A stretch of 64,000 bases of DNA from NCBI RefSeq assembly GCF_020382885.2, contig NC_058495.1, positions 5,201,627 through 5,265,626 on the forward strand, given 5' to 3'. Of this stretch, positions 25,669 through 39,800 are shown in pieces. Numbering within the stretch: the first letter of the stretch is position 1; each line of letters starts with the position of its first letter. A program made the translations under genes and the position numbers. The notes beneath the pieces are model-generated. The model was not told where the DNA came from. It was given only the letters and a program-made list of their open reading frames with translations, and did no database searches. This DNA is from Scatophagus argus (taxonomy: Eukaryota; Chordata; Actinopteri; Scatophagidae).

Positions 25669-28600
25669 GGCCTGCTTGGACGGCTTATTTCTCACAGGAG
25701 AGTCGAGAAATCCAGGATAATGAGGGCTGAATTTTTCTAAAGTCTGGGTCATGTATGGGTTATTCTGTCTTTTTATATCTCTGATAAATAATGTCTGTGA
25801 TAGGAAGGACTCTTCTTTCATCTGTAGTTCTCTGAGTGGTTGCAAATTCATAATAATGACAATGTTTATTTTTATTAATATACCCTGTTTATGAAATTTC
25901 TCAGAAATGTTGTGTAATAAGTGATGGGAACTTAGCACCTGTGGCTCTGGATGAGATGATGCACCTGTGGGCAGCGGGAAACTATTGCCTCAATAACTAA
26001 GGAGGGAATCTGTCATAACAACATTGTTACTCAATACAGGTCTGTATGAATCCCTGCAGATCTGGCACTATGTTGCTTTGCTTGTTTATTTGTTACATTC
26101 TCTCCATCTTAATTGGGTGGAAGAATTATAGCTGGGTGACTCAGTAGCTGTCAAATGACTTCCAGATGCCCATTTAGCTATAATTAAAGCTTTGAATAGA
26201 ATCTGGGAAATGTCCCGCACTAATGAGGCAGGTTAATTGTTCCACAGAGAATTGTTTAAAAACCTGATGGGAAAACCACATTCTTTGGAGAAGAAAAGAT
26301 GAAAAAGATGTTCATTATTCAATACTGAATTACTCAATACTATCCTGACAATGTGTATCTGATTTCTGTGGGTGCACTTACAAGAAGAGCAGACCTAAGG
26401 GACACAGCAAGTCTGGGCACAAGTCCTGAAAAGTTTGCTGTGGATGTGGCAATGTGGGAATTTAGGAGTGATTACGTAATTGCAATGTCTTAGAGAAGCA
26501 AGGGCAGTAAGACAGGGTGAGGACTTAACAACCTTTGTGAATGACAGCCCAAAAGACATAAAGTGGGGCTGCCACCACTCTGTGATCGTGCAATAACTCT
26601 AACAATGCAATCAGTGGAGCACAGTTCAACTGCTGTCGCAATGCAGGTGAGGAGGTAGAGGAGAAGTCTTCTTTCTGTGCTTGTGCAGAACTGTTGTATT
26701 CGACACCAGGTTGACTTCAAAGGATATTACAGTCCAAAGAATAAAGTTGGCGTATTTGTCAAAGAGCAACATTCACTTTTATTGTAAAAGTTGCAACCAT
26801 TAAAACCCTCCATAATTTGACTATATTTTATTTGGAAAGCTCTCTCCAGATGACAAATTCCATGTGTCTTACTCTTCAAACCACTGAAATCTGATTGGCA
26901 CTTTACACAGACTCCGGTGGAATGAAGGATAGAATACATGGATGGTTTCATTAGAGCAGCGAGCGTGCTGGTGCCTCCGGTGAAGAATGACTGCGAATGA
27001 AACAGTTGACACAACAGATTCCCTTCAACGATTTCCGTGATCTCATTCTTTCATTTTCTGTCGGAAAAGAAGTGGCAGATTAGTTAAAAGGAACAAATAC
27101 ATGAAAAACAGGTTCCATCTATGCGTATATTCATGTCCCTTTCTGTGTGTACGTGTGAGTGTGTGTGAAGGGTGTGCCAGGCAGGCCTCTCCCTGCACAA
27201 GACGGGACCTGTTTTCACTGTTTCCCATCCTTTTGGAGTCTTTTGAGCTCAGTGAATGCAGGGTGCTGTTAAACATGTAGAGACCAAACCCACACAAATG
27301 TTACCCTCTTATTACTGCCTCACTCTCAAATCACTGGTCACCTTCAATTCTCACATTTCCCTTCCAAGTCTTAATTCTACAGTTAAAACAGAACTTGCAT
27401 GTATATTGTCACCACCTGTTCAACCTCCAACTGCAACTCACCTGCTTGACATGGAAAAAGGTGCGAAATGCGTAAGATGCCAGGAAAAATAACACAGCAA
27501 AGCACCAGTGTCTGACGTTTACTAACCAAGAAATAAACCTACAAAATGTTCTTGTTATTTGTCTGTTCTTAGACAAGGTACACAACACAAACCTGTACAA
27601 GAAGACACGTGTAGGAAAAAGTAAACTTGTCCAGAATGGTTGCATAAATGAGGTCGAAAGATTGCAGTAAATCCTGCCAGCTGATCAACCCCTGCTGTGC
27701 CTGATGTCAATCTGTTTACCTGCACCAGGTGCAGGCATTTTTGTCCCCCGTGTCCACCAATGGCAATGCAGAAACAGACTTAAACCTCGCCCCTTTTTCT
27801 GCCTTGAAGCCAGTCCACACCCTAATCTGGTCCAAACCTTCTCTTCCCCCGCAGAAAACTTTTCAAATTACACAAACATGGGAATCTGAGTCACTACAAT
27901 CATTGTGTAAAAGGTGTAGAAATGAATGTTGTTATAGAGACGCAGGGACAAATTAACAACTAATATGATCATACCTGCAAACAGGCATGGTAAAACAATA
28001 CACTGATCTTCCAAAATCAATTCTAAATAATCTGAAATTGATACATAAAGGCATTTCAACAGCATCATTTACCTCATCTGTATTATCAACAAACATCCAG
28101 TGAACACTGAAAGTTATTCTGGTTATTAATCCCCATAAAAAATTTTCTCTCTGATGTTTTTTTTCCAGTTAAGAAGAGTTCTGACTGACTAAAGCAACTG
28201 GAAACTTTGGGGCTTATTATTGTGGAGAAAATGTAATAAACACATCCTGCGGTACTTTCAAAACCCAAGTTTTATGGAAATGACAGACGTAATAAGCCCT
28301 TTTAATGTTTGCTGATACCGTCATTGCCGTTCCTTCAAAGGGAAGATTCTTTAGGCGTGTTGTTTAGAGGATTTATTCCCTGTTTGAGAGAAGCTACTGA
28401 TGGAGAATGTCGTGGAAAAAGTGTACTTTTAAGTAAATCAACTCACTGATTGTAAAAGAAAATGCACAATGTAGAAGTGCCAGAAGTGGGTTTTAATTCA
28501 GTGCAGTGCCCATTTGGTGTTTCCCCTGGGCACAAACCAAGAAAATATTAATTAAACGATGTGAAAGCACTGTGCTCTAGAGTCTACCTAACTAATACCT

Positions 28601-28921
28601 GCTGGGCGGTGACACAGGTTTAACACGATTTTTATTTTATTTTTTGCACTCTTATGTTACACAGTTGTATGTGTGTGACCCATTTCCATGCATCCACCCA
28701 GTTTAACTGATTCACTCAGACAGAGAACAAACACGTGTCATGTCTCAGCTTGCCTGGAATGCTGCACTGCATGTCGGCCAGGAGCTCTGAATTCAAGATG
28801 GTGAGATGGAGTCTTACGGAGTTGAAAAAAAAACAACTTAAAAAGCAATAAAACTGCAACTTCTTGGGTTTAACTGTTGAACTGATAGTTCTGACATAAT
28901 GGTTTCACTACACAACAAACA
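25669..28921. other. gene-free sequence downstream of the ORA gene
   Basis: The first part should be the ORA 3' UTR. Open frames here are short (under about 135 codons) and show no domain or splice pattern I recognise. The 26090-26270 part has homeodomain-like TAATTAAA motifs and could be a regulatory element, but this is not demonstrable here. Confidence 0.35.
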
Positions 28922-29314
28922 GTCATTTTGACATTTTGGGCAATACAGCTTGTTCATTTCCAGGAGTTAGAAGACTGATCCCACTCTCCTGCTGTACTAC
29001 ATAGCTAGAGCCAGATGGGGAAACAGCTAGGCTCGCTCTGCCTGAAGGTAACAAATCTCAAAAGCTCACTAGTTAAAATGTTACATTTTTTTTCTTTCTT
29101 TTTTTCTTATCTGTACCAAACCAAACTGTGAAAATGTGATTTTACAGGTAGTCAGTTTGTACAAAGCCAGGCTTCCTCCTGTTGTCCCCTAACTGAGTGC
29201 TGGCTGTAGCTTCATATGTCATATAGTCATGAGAGTTGCTTTTGTCTTTCCATCTAGCTGTCCACAAGCAAGTGAATCAGCTTTTTTCCGCATAATGTCG
29301 ACCTATTCATTTAA
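28922..29314. mobile_element. palindromic MITE-like repeat, near full-length copy
   Basis: A dispersed teleost repeat whose two halves are inverted relatives of each other. The left end begins GACATTTTGGGCAATACA and the right end runs to CATAATGTCGACCTATTCAT followed by TTAA. The centre holds GGGGAAACAGCTAGGCTCG. No coding capacity is visible, so it would be a non-autonomous DNA element. Other copies or fragments lie at 5553-5640, 30541-30792 and 48819-48981. Confidence 0.6.
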
Positions 29315-30540
29315 ATGCAACCTAAATTCAGTGTAGTTCATAGAAAGGTCAAAAGACAAAGTCAAATGGCACAAAATATCAAATGTGAGGGCGAAGAGCT
29401 AAATTTCGTCCAAATAAATATGAGCAGTGAATCTGCTAGTCTGCCATTACATGGTCTGCACACTCTATGACAGGGAGGCCGTATAGCCGATTACACCCAT
29501 TTCCAGTATACCAGTTAGGACACAGACCACACTGAAAGAGAGTGGGGGTGGGGTTTAAGGCTCTGAGGCCTCAGGGCAGCAGCTTGCTGCAACTCCAAAA
29601 CTCAGGTAAGATATGCACTGCTGTGCCGAGACTTGAAAGACATTTATGATGCACTGCTCCCTATCCAGCAGTGTATCACAGTATGAGGAAAAGAAAATGA
29701 GAGAAAGGAGAAGAAAAGAAAAGGTTGGGTTGCTGAGCTGGGAAGAAAAAAAAACTTTCAGACATGGAAATGTTGTCATATGAACTACTGAGAATCAATT
29801 GAATATTAATAGTCTTTCACCAGGAAGATGGGAGTCACAGTTTGATTGGCTGAACTGAAAGCTGAAACCTGCCCTGACGTGAACCAAGTATCAGTATGTG
29901 CTGTGTCAGTATTCTCTAAATATATGGCTTTTGATTTATTACGCAAGGGTGAACTAGTTTTTGTTCGATCTTTATTCAGGTAATCTCAGATCAAGATCTC
30001 TTTTGAAGAGAAAAATACATTTCAAGACAGAAATAAAAGTGTATCAGGGAGGAACGGGCTTCATTGACATGTCACTTCGCAGAGATTTATCCTTTGATGA
30101 GCCAATCCAGTGTCCCTTAGGGACACTGAATCATGCTGAATTGCTGTGTGAATGTGTAAACCCAGGACCCAGATTTTAATCTCTTTAAATGATTGCAGTT
30201 AAAAGGCAGCTAACACATTAGGGCTCAGACTGGAGGTCTGAGAGTTGAATTTAAGTCCAGGAATAATAGTGACATTGTACCTGCAACTACCAGCTCAGTT
30301 TATTTCTTTATTGTGAATAAAAGGCCTGAAAATCTAACCAAATGCTGAGCTCAGCAATGCTGCTTCCCTCTTCTGTGACGTTCCCAAATATAGTATCATG
30401 CATAGTCTAACATAAACCAAGGTCTTATGGGTGTAAATCTTGAAAACCATATACCCATTTGAACACCATATGTGTTATTAAAGCTACATATGCAGAGAGT
30501 AAACTGAATACAACAACACAAACTGTACCTGTGTCAATAG

Positions 30541-30792
30541 TTAAAGTAATAGTTTGGCATTTTGGTCCTTGCCTTTTGTCCTACAGTTGTATAAGGAGAC
30601 CAGACAGCTAACTTTTCTCTTGTTTGACGTTTAGATGGAGCCAGGTTAGCTGTTTCCCCATGATTCCAGTCTTTATGCTAAGCTAAGCTATGCTGACTGG
30701 CTATTGGCTGTGGCTTCATTTTTACCGTGTAGATATGAGAGTGACTCCAAGCAAAAAGCTTATTTCCAAAAAAGGTTCAGCTATTCCTTTAA
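30541..30792. mobile_element. palindromic MITE-like repeat, short copy with terminal inverted repeats
   Basis: The left end TTAAAGTAATAGTTTGGC and the right end, read as reverse complement TTAAAGGAATAGCTG, form imperfect inverted termini of about 14 bp. The interior holds GTCTTTATGCTAAGCTAAGC. It is the shorter relative of the 28922-29314 copy and has no coding capacity. Confidence 0.6.
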
Positions 30793-32779
30793 TTGTGAAT
30801 GAAGCATTTAATCCCAAAATGCTGTATATTCAAGGATATTTTCATTCTCATGAATTTTAAAATGGTTATAAATCAACCAGTACAACCAACAATGACCTTC
30901 AATCAAAAAGTAACATGATCTTCACGTCAAATACACTGCAGTTGTAACTAGGATCCTGCCCTTTATCTTTCCCATCATACCCATGATACCCAAATGCCAC
31001 AAAGGTGGAATTTTCCAGAAGCTACTTCCCTGTGTTTGCTGTGGAATGCAGACAAGATGGAGCAAGCCTGCCTAGTATGGTATCTCAGCAGTAACACTAT
31101 GTCAAGGTGCTTAGCTTGTGCACAACATGTCCAGCTCCTTAATGCTCCCTTCAGGCGGTTTGTTAAGCTGTGATTCGAAGTGTAGCTCTGTAGTGTTGGG
31201 AGTGTTGCTGCAGATTGTCAGGAGGACCCAGCAGAGTGTTAGTTCAGGAACAGTAATCTCAGTCGTCTGCATCCCCTGATTTTAACCCACTCACCTAATC
31301 TGACTATAGTTTTGGTTTATTTTGCTGTGATCAATGTACCATTCGATGTGTTGGTGCACCTACAGTTGGTGACTCTAACATAAGGGCCTTATAGCAGCAG
31401 GATGTTTTCACACAACTCTAAATTCAAACCTGTTGGAGACATTTATGGCTGCTCTATTAAACAGTCGTAGATTGTTATTTGTGCCCCAGAGCAACAGACC
31501 TTGTAAAGTTATACAACGTGGGCATGTGCTGACATAACAGCTACACATATTTCATCTTGCCACCATCAACCTTCACACAGGTGAAGGAAGCGCAGAAAAA
31601 CGTGGGGAAAAAGACGAGAACATTGTGCCTCTGTTGAACCGCACTTCTCTACAACTCTACAGAGCATTTAAGTCATACAGTATTAATGGGATGTATATAA
31701 GATGACAAATTGCAGAGAGAGGAGAGTTGTTGGCATGTAATGATAAAGAGCGTTACTCCGACATACTATGAAAAATTGAGTGTTCTTGTGCTTTTTCAGA
31801 ATACGTGGTGTCACTCCACCCACTTAAAGCTGAATAATAGATCTGATGGATCCTCTGTGTATCATACTGCTGCTGTCAGAGTAATTACAAAAGACATGAG
31901 TGGAGCACTCACACAGCCATAAGACTTTATACCAGTCAAGTGCATCACGATATTGCACTGACTTGGAGGCTGAGATGATTTTGCTTTCCAAAGTCTGCTG
32001 ATGTGGATCAGCTCACATTTTAAAAATACTCACTGGTTTTGGTGTAGCTGCCCCACTGAGCTCCTAAATCCCCTGATGTTCAACCAGCTAACTTTGGACT
32101 TTTGTGCTGATATGTGCAAACACTGTGAGCTGGGTGGACATTTTGGGAGTGTGGGCTACTGTTGGTTGCTAGCTGGTGTACCTTGAAGTTTTTGGAAAAG
32201 GGGGGAGGAGAGTGTGCCACCTGCTGATTACTTATGGTACTACAACAAAGGGGTAACTTGAAGAATGCTTATGAATAGATTCCTAAATGTCCTAAAGGTC
32301 TGGGCAATATGGCTGAAATCAATAAACTTTTTTAAATTCATGTAGTTAAATTGATGATTGATAAAGTGACTTATATGTTCCACTTATATGCATTACATGA
32401 GTAATGCATATAAGTATGAATGGTGTGTCAAGTTTTTAGTAAATCTGTAATATTGACTGTCAAATAAAGCCAAAAAATGCCATAATAAGGGCATTAATAA
32501 GGGCTTAGAGCATGATGGAAGTATTTAATTGGCCATTCCCATGTGCAATTAAGTCTAATAAGTTGTAGTGGCAATTTTTGGATTGATACCATTTGTCACA
32601 TAGGTTATGCACATTATTTTGATCATTTTTGACCAACCTAATACTAATAACAACCCCCCCATCCCCCACCCAAATACCACTTTAAGACACCAAGACCTTG
32701 AGGAAGACCTTAGAAAGCTTCTCTTTCTTCTTCCAATGCTCCTTCCGTACACATTCATATCCCATTAATACGCTCCACT
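30793..32779. other. gene-free sequence
   Basis: AT-rich DNA with only short open frames that resemble nothing I recognise. The one structured item is a perfect 15-bp inverted repeat at 32382-32415. Confidence 0.35.
32382..32415. repeat. perfect 15-bp inverted repeat with 4-nt loop
   Basis: ACTTATATGCATTAC (32382-32396) pairs with GTAATGCATATAAGT (32401-32415) across the loop ATGA. It is AT-rich, could extrude as a cruciform, and has no clear link to a gene. Confidence 0.7.
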
Positions 32780-33170
32780 AACTTGACTTCCCTGGAGTCT
32801 TTGTGCTTTCTTGTCTCACAGGTTCCCATCGATGATATTTGGACCCCCTGCTGTGGTCCCCCTTGACTCCTACTATTGTTCTTACCACTTTGTCATATCT
32901 CTACATTATTATTATTATCATTATTCCTACTACTATCTTGATTATTACTGTGAATATTGCTTGTTTTTTTTTTATCTTTCCAGTATTCTGTTATTATTGC
33001 TGTTGCCATACATCACTGTCTGTGGATTTTGTTGGGTCTCTCAGTACTAAAAACTAAATGAAAGAGTTTGGTCTAGACCTGCTCTAGTTGGAAAGTGTCA
33101 GGAGACAATTTTGTTGTGGTTTGGCACTATATAAATAAACTGAACTGAAACTGAATTGAAATTGAAGATT
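32780..33170 (+). mobile_element. 3' end of a fish LINE, UTR fragment with ATTGA-type tail
   Basis: The run GGTCTAGACCTGCTCTAG, AAAGTGTCAGGAGACA and GGCACTATATAAATAAACTG, ending in repeats of the CTGAA/ATTGAA type, is the familiar 3' UTR tail of a common teleost non-LTR retrotransposon. I recall it as L2/Maui-like but cannot verify the family. No reverse transcriptase coding sequence is attached, so this is a 5'-truncated copy. Confidence 0.55.
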
Positions 33171-34722
33171 AGGAGAGGAGAAGAGATGACTCAAGAAAAA
33201 TGCCAGGGAGGTGCTGCTGAAACCCACTACCTGCATTTTTTGCATACAGTACATGTACTGAAAATACGGTTTATGGTACTATTGCTGTTTGTTAATATGA
33301 TCTTCACCTAATGAAAGTCCAAGTGAATACAAGTGATTGATAGTGTACAGAAGACTTTTTAAAGCACGAGAACTTTGTAGAAATGTCAGCAGCTGACTTC
33401 AGTGAATGATAAGAATTTCTTGCTTATTTTGTTTGGAGGAAAAAAAGTGTTGTTTGGCTTCTGTTACCTTTAGGTTATCTTCAATCACAGTGCACACAAT
33501 ACAGTACAGATGGCATTGTGTTGTATTTTGCACCCAGAGAGCTAAAAACCAACCAGCACTCATAGTGGGCTCCTACCTGGCTCCTGTTATTCTGTAAGCT
33601 AGTTTGTGGTAATTTCAGGAAAGACATTTTAATATATTCACAATGTGAGGAGAATACTAACTAATAGGTTTTAACACTACATTTTGACAGAGGCTTACTA
33701 CTGTATATGCATGAACAATTTGCAAGTAACAAGCTTTCCTTGCAGCAATTAATTCACAATGAACCTGGAACTTTTGAGGCCCCTGGAGGTCTGGGGGCCT
33801 GAGGCAGCTGTATACTTTGGCCATTTGGTAAAAGTGCTTAGCTTTAGTCTGGAGTTTGGGCTAATTTTTGAAAGCAATGTCTGTACTACATGAAAAACAT
33901 CCATTGATAATGCTGGCCAGCAGCATGAAGCAACTTTATATAAGAGATGCGTGTCTTGTCATTTATGTCATTTTGAAGAAAAAGTTAAATGGAGTGCTTA
34001 TAGAACTTTTCTTCTCCTGAATATATAGTATATTTTCAAGGATGTTTAAGCTTTAATGAGAATTCTTAGGCTGCATATTGAGCTGTTGCACTGCCTCAAA
34101 ATCATATTTTTTGACAGGCACTTTTAGACTAATACTGGTCACAACTGGAATCCTAATTGGTCTGCTTCACCAAACAGCCTTTCCCAGCCTTGTCACCTGT
34201 AAAATTCACTAAGAACTGAATAACAATCTTGTCAAGACAAACAAGCTTTTCGAGTGCTTCGTCTACATAACTGAATAATTCAGAAGCATGTGCATTAATG
34301 ATTCACTCATATTTATGCCACTATACGTGCTGATGAGACTACATAATACTTGCCTCTAAAACGGCATGCTGTGTTGGGTGATTTAACAGATGGGACTGCA
34401 TTTACACAACAGGCACGTGATATAATCATGAACAAAAAATCAACATAAATAAGAGGATGACTGAGTTGCAGATCTTTGGCTGTCTTTATGACTATAAGGA
34501 TATTTTCGGTAAGTGGGGCCACTAGTTCTCTGTAGTGTCACAGGGTTTGTAGGATTGATGGCACAGCAGTCAGCCAAAATAAGCTTTAAGTAACTGAATT
34601 ATTATTATTATTTTTTCTTACAGGTCTGTTGTAACATTATAAAACTACTCTGATTATAATTTCTGAAATATTTTCCTGGGACAGAGTTGATACACAAACA
34701 GCTGCTAGTCTGCAATGGTGTC

Positions 34723-35058
34723 CATCCATCCATCCATCCATTTTCTATACCGCTTATCCATCAGGGTCGCGGGGGAGCTGGAGCCTATCCCAGCTGACTA
34801 CGGGCGAGAGGCGGGGTACACCCTGGACTGGTCGCCAGCCAATCGCAGGGCCGACACACAAAGACAGACAACCACACACTCTCACACTCACACCTAGGGG
34901 CAATGTAGAGTGGCCAATTAACCTCCGAAGCCGGAGTGCCCGGAGAGAACCCACGCAGGCACAGGGAGAACATACAAACTCCACATAGAAGGGATTCAAA
35001 CCTGGAACCCTCTTGCCATGAGGCGACGGTGCTAACCACTGCACCACCGTGCCGCCCA
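34723..35058 (-). mobile_element. tRNA-derived fish SINE with 11-bp target-site duplication
   Basis: Inverted copy of the SINE at 22830-23182. Reading the plus strand, CATCCATCC repeats (the tail) come first and the tRNA-like head ends with CACCACCGTGCCGCCC. The insertion is flanked by GCAATGGTGTC at 34712-34722 and again at 35059-35069, which defines both ends and indicates retrotransposition. Confidence 0.9.
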
Positions 35059-35446
35059 GCAATGGTGTCTTCTTTCTTATTTTCTTATAGTGCAGCAATT
35101 GTTATATCCACAGGAATACAGTGCAGGTGAGACAGATCTCTGAGGAGGCTTCATATCTCTAGAAAACACTACACAGATGTTGTCAGTCTTTTTCTGCATC
35201 ATAGTAATATATGTGAAGAGTACTCATTTAAATACTCATTTCTGCCCTCTGTGGTAAATATGAGATAAATGGAAAGAAGAGGTTTCCACTGCTAATGAAA
35301 TATAAAGCAGATGATTTTGGTGTTTAGTCTGGAAAGCCAGCTAGTAGTTCTGGAAGACTGACTTACAATAAGATCAGCTTTGAGTCCTGATGCTGATGCT
35401 TGTGCTCATGACAATATGATAATGCTGATGTTGAGCAGGTACATTT

Positions 35447-36840
35447 TACAGTTTTTCACAACTGTTAAAACACATTTTTTGAATCCTCCTGTCCTTTTCT
35501 CAGAATTCTAAGCACACAAAACCTCTGATTCTTTTTGCAAAATCATACCATCACCTCAAAATAGTTTTACATGTGCACAAAACCCAACAATGTTGTCAGA
35601 TCTTGCACAAATACGACAAAATAGAAAAAGTGCTGAGCAGTCATTAAACACTACACCAAATAAGTTGAAAACACAGTGGTCAAGGCATGTTGCTTATGGA
35701 GAAATGGAGAAAAGTATAGCATATGCATTTTGTATCTCTAAAAGTAAAGACAAAAAAAGATTTCACAACTCAGTGGATTTAACATTTACTCTGCATTCAA
35801 ACATAAACTATAGTATCCTGAAATTGACAAATACAAATGAATGTGTCCAGCCTACGTTCAAAGAGCACTCTGTAAACTTGTTTCATTCGTATCCTGTTGC
35901 GATGGAGAATGGTGTCAATGGTGGAAAGGCTCACACTATTGATTCCCTCAAAGTCTGTATGGTTCTCAATAATTTGTGGCTGTATTTCCCGTAGTGTAAT
36001 GGCATTGTTTTGACGGACAATGTCAGCTACAATGGCCTCCTGCTGGGGTGTGAACATGGGTGTCCTCCCACCCCCGTATGGCAGCCTTGCCATTCTGCAA
36101 AAAGAGAATGTGCAAAATATATGTAATATAATGTTCTGAAATATATATACAGTATACAGTAGTATTTAAACTTTCAATGATAAAACAGTACAGTAAAGTA
36201 GACTGTACGTGTTTTCATGTCTGAATCTCCGGATTATGGTGGACACAGAGAATCGGCTGATGTTTGGCCTGCCTCCCTCGTGGTCATGCCATGCACCAGT
36301 ACATGGTCTATGACTGTAGCCCGAATTTCATCAGAAATTGGCACTCTTCCTCTCCCTCCTCTTCCTCTTCCTCTCCCTCCCCTTCCTCTTCCTCCTTCTT
36401 GTCCTCCGCCTCTACCTCCTCTTATATGCACTTGTCCTCTGTGTCTCTGATCCATTGCTGTCATGAGCTTGCAGGACCAACCTGCTTGCACTCTGAACTG
36501 GTTTATATTGGTTGTCATGTTGTCATGACATGATGAGAAACAAGTGTGATCAGTTTTGAATCGTTGTGTTCAATGAATGACACGTGTTTTATTTGTGTTC
36601 ATATTTTGCCACTTGTTGTTACCATTACGGATCACAAGTGCATCACAGTGACAACTGTGTTTTATTGCATGAGAATGCGTTTAGAGTTTTGCAAAAGGCA
36701 GGACTGAGATCTGCAAATAGTGTTTTACTAGGTGAAGATAGTTTACGGTTTTGTCAAAATGATGCACAATTCAGCGAATGAGTTTAGACAACTGATTTAC
36801 ACAACAGAAATTAATGTTTTAGCAATTCAGAAAAACTGTA
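35447..36840 (-). mobile_element. Tc1/mariner-like DNA transposon, internally deleted copy A
   Basis: The element starts TACAGTTTTTCACAACTG and ends, as reverse complement, TACAGTTTTTCTGAATTG, each beginning with the TA expected of Tc1/mariner insertions. It keeps the N-terminal and helix-turn-helix exons of a transposase on the minus strand, but the DDE catalytic exon is gone and the sequence jumps to the 3' terminal region. It is non-autonomous. Relatives lie at 42828-43461, 43468-47881 and 47882-48543. Confidence 0.8.
35838..36455 (-). pseudogene. truncated transposase of copy A, RGG-rich N-terminus plus two HTH segments
   Basis: The first exon (36209-36455) begins MDQRHRGQVHIRGG, continues as a Gly/Arg repeat and reaches a helix-turn-helix with VPISDEIRATVIDH. 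A small deletion shifts the frame near the GGCAGG sequence before ISRFSVSTIIRRF. A 114-nt intron (36095-36208) separates it from a second exon with RLPYGGGRTPMFTPQQEA and a second HTH ending RMKQVYRV. The frame then runs into non-homologous sequence where the DDE domain should begin. It cannot encode an active transposase. Confidence 0.7.
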
Positions 36841-39800
36841 ATATTAGTAGTAGTAGTATTTTATCTTGTTGTCATGCTAGCATTTGCTGGGTGGCACCAC
36901 GCGCACGCGCGCGCACACACACTACCTTATATCAAACTATTATATTATATTATATTAATATTGTACAGCTACACTGACAACCAATTGCAAATTGACAGGC
37001 AAGAGAAGAGAAGAGAAGAACAGCAGATAAGAGAATCCAACTCACTTAATTTAAACAAGCTAGAAATGTCTGCTACAGTACAGTACAAAGCAGTGAATTT
37101 TGACTCTAATATTTATGTACACTAACATATTTCTAGCAGCTGTGCAATGGCGGCAAACTCAAACAAAGATTTATATGATACATCCCCTCCACCACCAATC
37201 TCTCTTTAGCCTTCACTACAAACACAAACAAAAACACACACATCTGGTCCATTTAGGTGGCTCATGCGAGACCCTTTCACCTCAAGCTCTCCTCTGGACT
37301 TCTTCCCCCCCATGGTTCTTTAAGATATACTCATTAACAGTAGAGGGCATTGAACACATCATCTCATCCCTTCCCCACAGGACCAAGGCCCTACACCCGA
37401 CCTTGGAAAAAGTCCAAGCTAGCAGCACATTTGGTCTCAGGAGGGGATAGAGGTTTGGGTTACGGGCTGAAGGTCAGCATATTGCAGCCTCACTGCATGC
37501 TGAAGAGCTCTGTTGCTATAGTCTCTATGTTTGAGGAAAAAAAGGTGACCTCTCAGGATATATCCACTCTGGTGGACCAAACATTTTATTTGCACATCTT
37601 TAGGCTTGCGTTACAGCCCAGGTTCATAATTGATGACCCGTGCACCCGTTGTGGTGCTTTCCCTCAAAATGCTCCCATATTTAGATCATAAAGTAGGCCC
37701 ACCATTCACTGACATTCTTATCTGAAAATACGATCCTGCTTTCTTGGAAAACGTAGGAGGAGGCAGAAAAAGAAAAGTCCATTAATAAGGAAGATGGAGT
37801 CTAATGTGGAATCGACCAGAGGGTCTTTAATGATCACTCGCCGTTCATTGATCAAGCACTGTAAGACAGGAACAAAGAGTGCTTTGAGGGGGAAGAATTC
37901 TGCTCCAGCTTCCACTTCACAAATCAGTAATCAAGCCTCTGAGAGTCAGATGTCTGTTTTTGGTTTATAAGAAAAATCTTATCAATCATGCTGTACGAAT
38001 CTTTGGCTTATGATATCATTTATTTTGTTAAACTAAATTTTAAATAAGATAACTCACCAACAAATGTCGGACACATTAACCTTTTTTTCTAAAAATATAA
38101 AACTATTTATTTCTTTATCTATTGTAAATTTAAGTTATTTATTCTGTTCTGTCATGCTAGCAGCTAGGCTTTGGGGATGGCAATGGTGGACGGCCAGCTG
38201 GGCCCCCACTCTGGGCCATCATGCCAACATTTCACTTTGTCCAATAGTGTCATGCCCAAATATACGCAAAATCAATGATCAGCTATCAGCTGTACTTTTT
38301 ACTCAATGACAATTAACATATATTTGCACAATAAGAAAAACTGCAAAATAAACTGCAGTATGGTAAACATTATGATCACTATAATGTTATCATAACACAA
38401 TAATGTTAAATTTAAATTAATTAAAGTCTTACAGAGCTGCTACTCATGGCTACGCACTCTTTGTATGCTCCTACATTTAAATTTGGTTTTAGAACTATTT
38501 ATGTAGGCTATCTGTTAAGGACTGTTTTATTTAAACATGTCAGAAGCAGATTATTCTTCAAATAACTTCTCCCACCATTAAACTACGTGGCTCCTATGCT
38601 GGCCATTCCCTCTGACAGCAGCACACTGCCCAAGTAACTGAAGGGCTGACGGAGAATCACTAAGATCTATTAGATGCAAGAAGTATCACTTGAGATTATT
38701 TTCATGGAATAATATTCTTGTGTTTTTGTTTGCTTTCTAAGATCCTGAAGTGTTTTTTTTTTTGAGATAAGGACTCTTAAGGACTCATTCATTAGCTGAA
38801 ATGATGGTTTTACATTGAGCACTGAGTCCCTCATTGGTGGAGGTCTGAGAACATTTTCTAGCTATCATAATGGATTTCCCATGTTATTAAGAAGTGTGTT
38901 CACACTCATATGGACTTATAATAATAATGCTCATTTTGCAAGAAAGCGAAAACATTAACCAATAATATGGTGCATGACACTTGGCAGCTTCTTGCAAAGA
39001 CTGTCTGACTGGACAGAGAGGCTCTGAGTGAGGAGCATACTGGGCTGCATCTCTCAGTCTGCAGTGAGGAAGTGACAGGTAGTTGTGTTGTAGATTTTAT
39101 TTGAGAGCTGTCCAGCAATCACTGCTCAGAGCTAGCGGTTAACTTGTCTGCCCTGGATAACTTGACTTATAGCACATCCTTCTCCTCCTCAAAGTATTTT
39201 CTTTGCATTTAGCAGTGGCTCTTGATGGGATGATGTACCAAACTAACTTTAGTTCTCTGTATCCGTCGCCCTGTACCACACTGCCTGTTAGCAGTGACTT
39301 GATGTCTGGCTGCGAGACATCCTGGGACATTGCAGCCAGTTGTTTGTTCTTAATGTGGTGCAGCCTAGTGCTCATACTGCTACTAAATTCTAGAGTTTTT
39401 TGTTTTTTTTATTTACTTTGTTTCCTCTTTAATAATGTTCTCACACTAAGCTTCATTAGTGTGTTTCATGTTTTCACATCAGATTGCTCTGAACTATCTG
39501 GTGAACATAGTGGAGCATTTTGCACAGAGCCACATATTTCTGTCGGTGGAGACCGAAAACAGAGCTAAAAGGGGGTGAATTTTGGACTTTATTAGGCTGA
39601 TACAAACATGACTCAAAATTAATGATAATACTAAAAGGACTGTCTGCCACCCATGCAGACTGCCAATGTCCACAGAGCCTTCATACCCTCTGGTATAGCT
39701 GTAGAAATCTCTGTGATATGGTAAGAGTGTCACTTGCATTGTGTTGTAATTAATTCTTGATTGTTGGTGATGGTCTTGTGGAGTACCCTGAGGATAAATG

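Noticed and set aside
36900..36960. CRISPR-like or structured repeat
   Set aside because: Only a CG/CA dinucleotide run followed by TATTA repeats; no spaced direct repeats exist in the window.
37100..37691. Overlapping open frames of 116 and 113 codons
   Set aside because: Different frames, no domains or splice pattern, and composition like the surrounding non-coding DNA.
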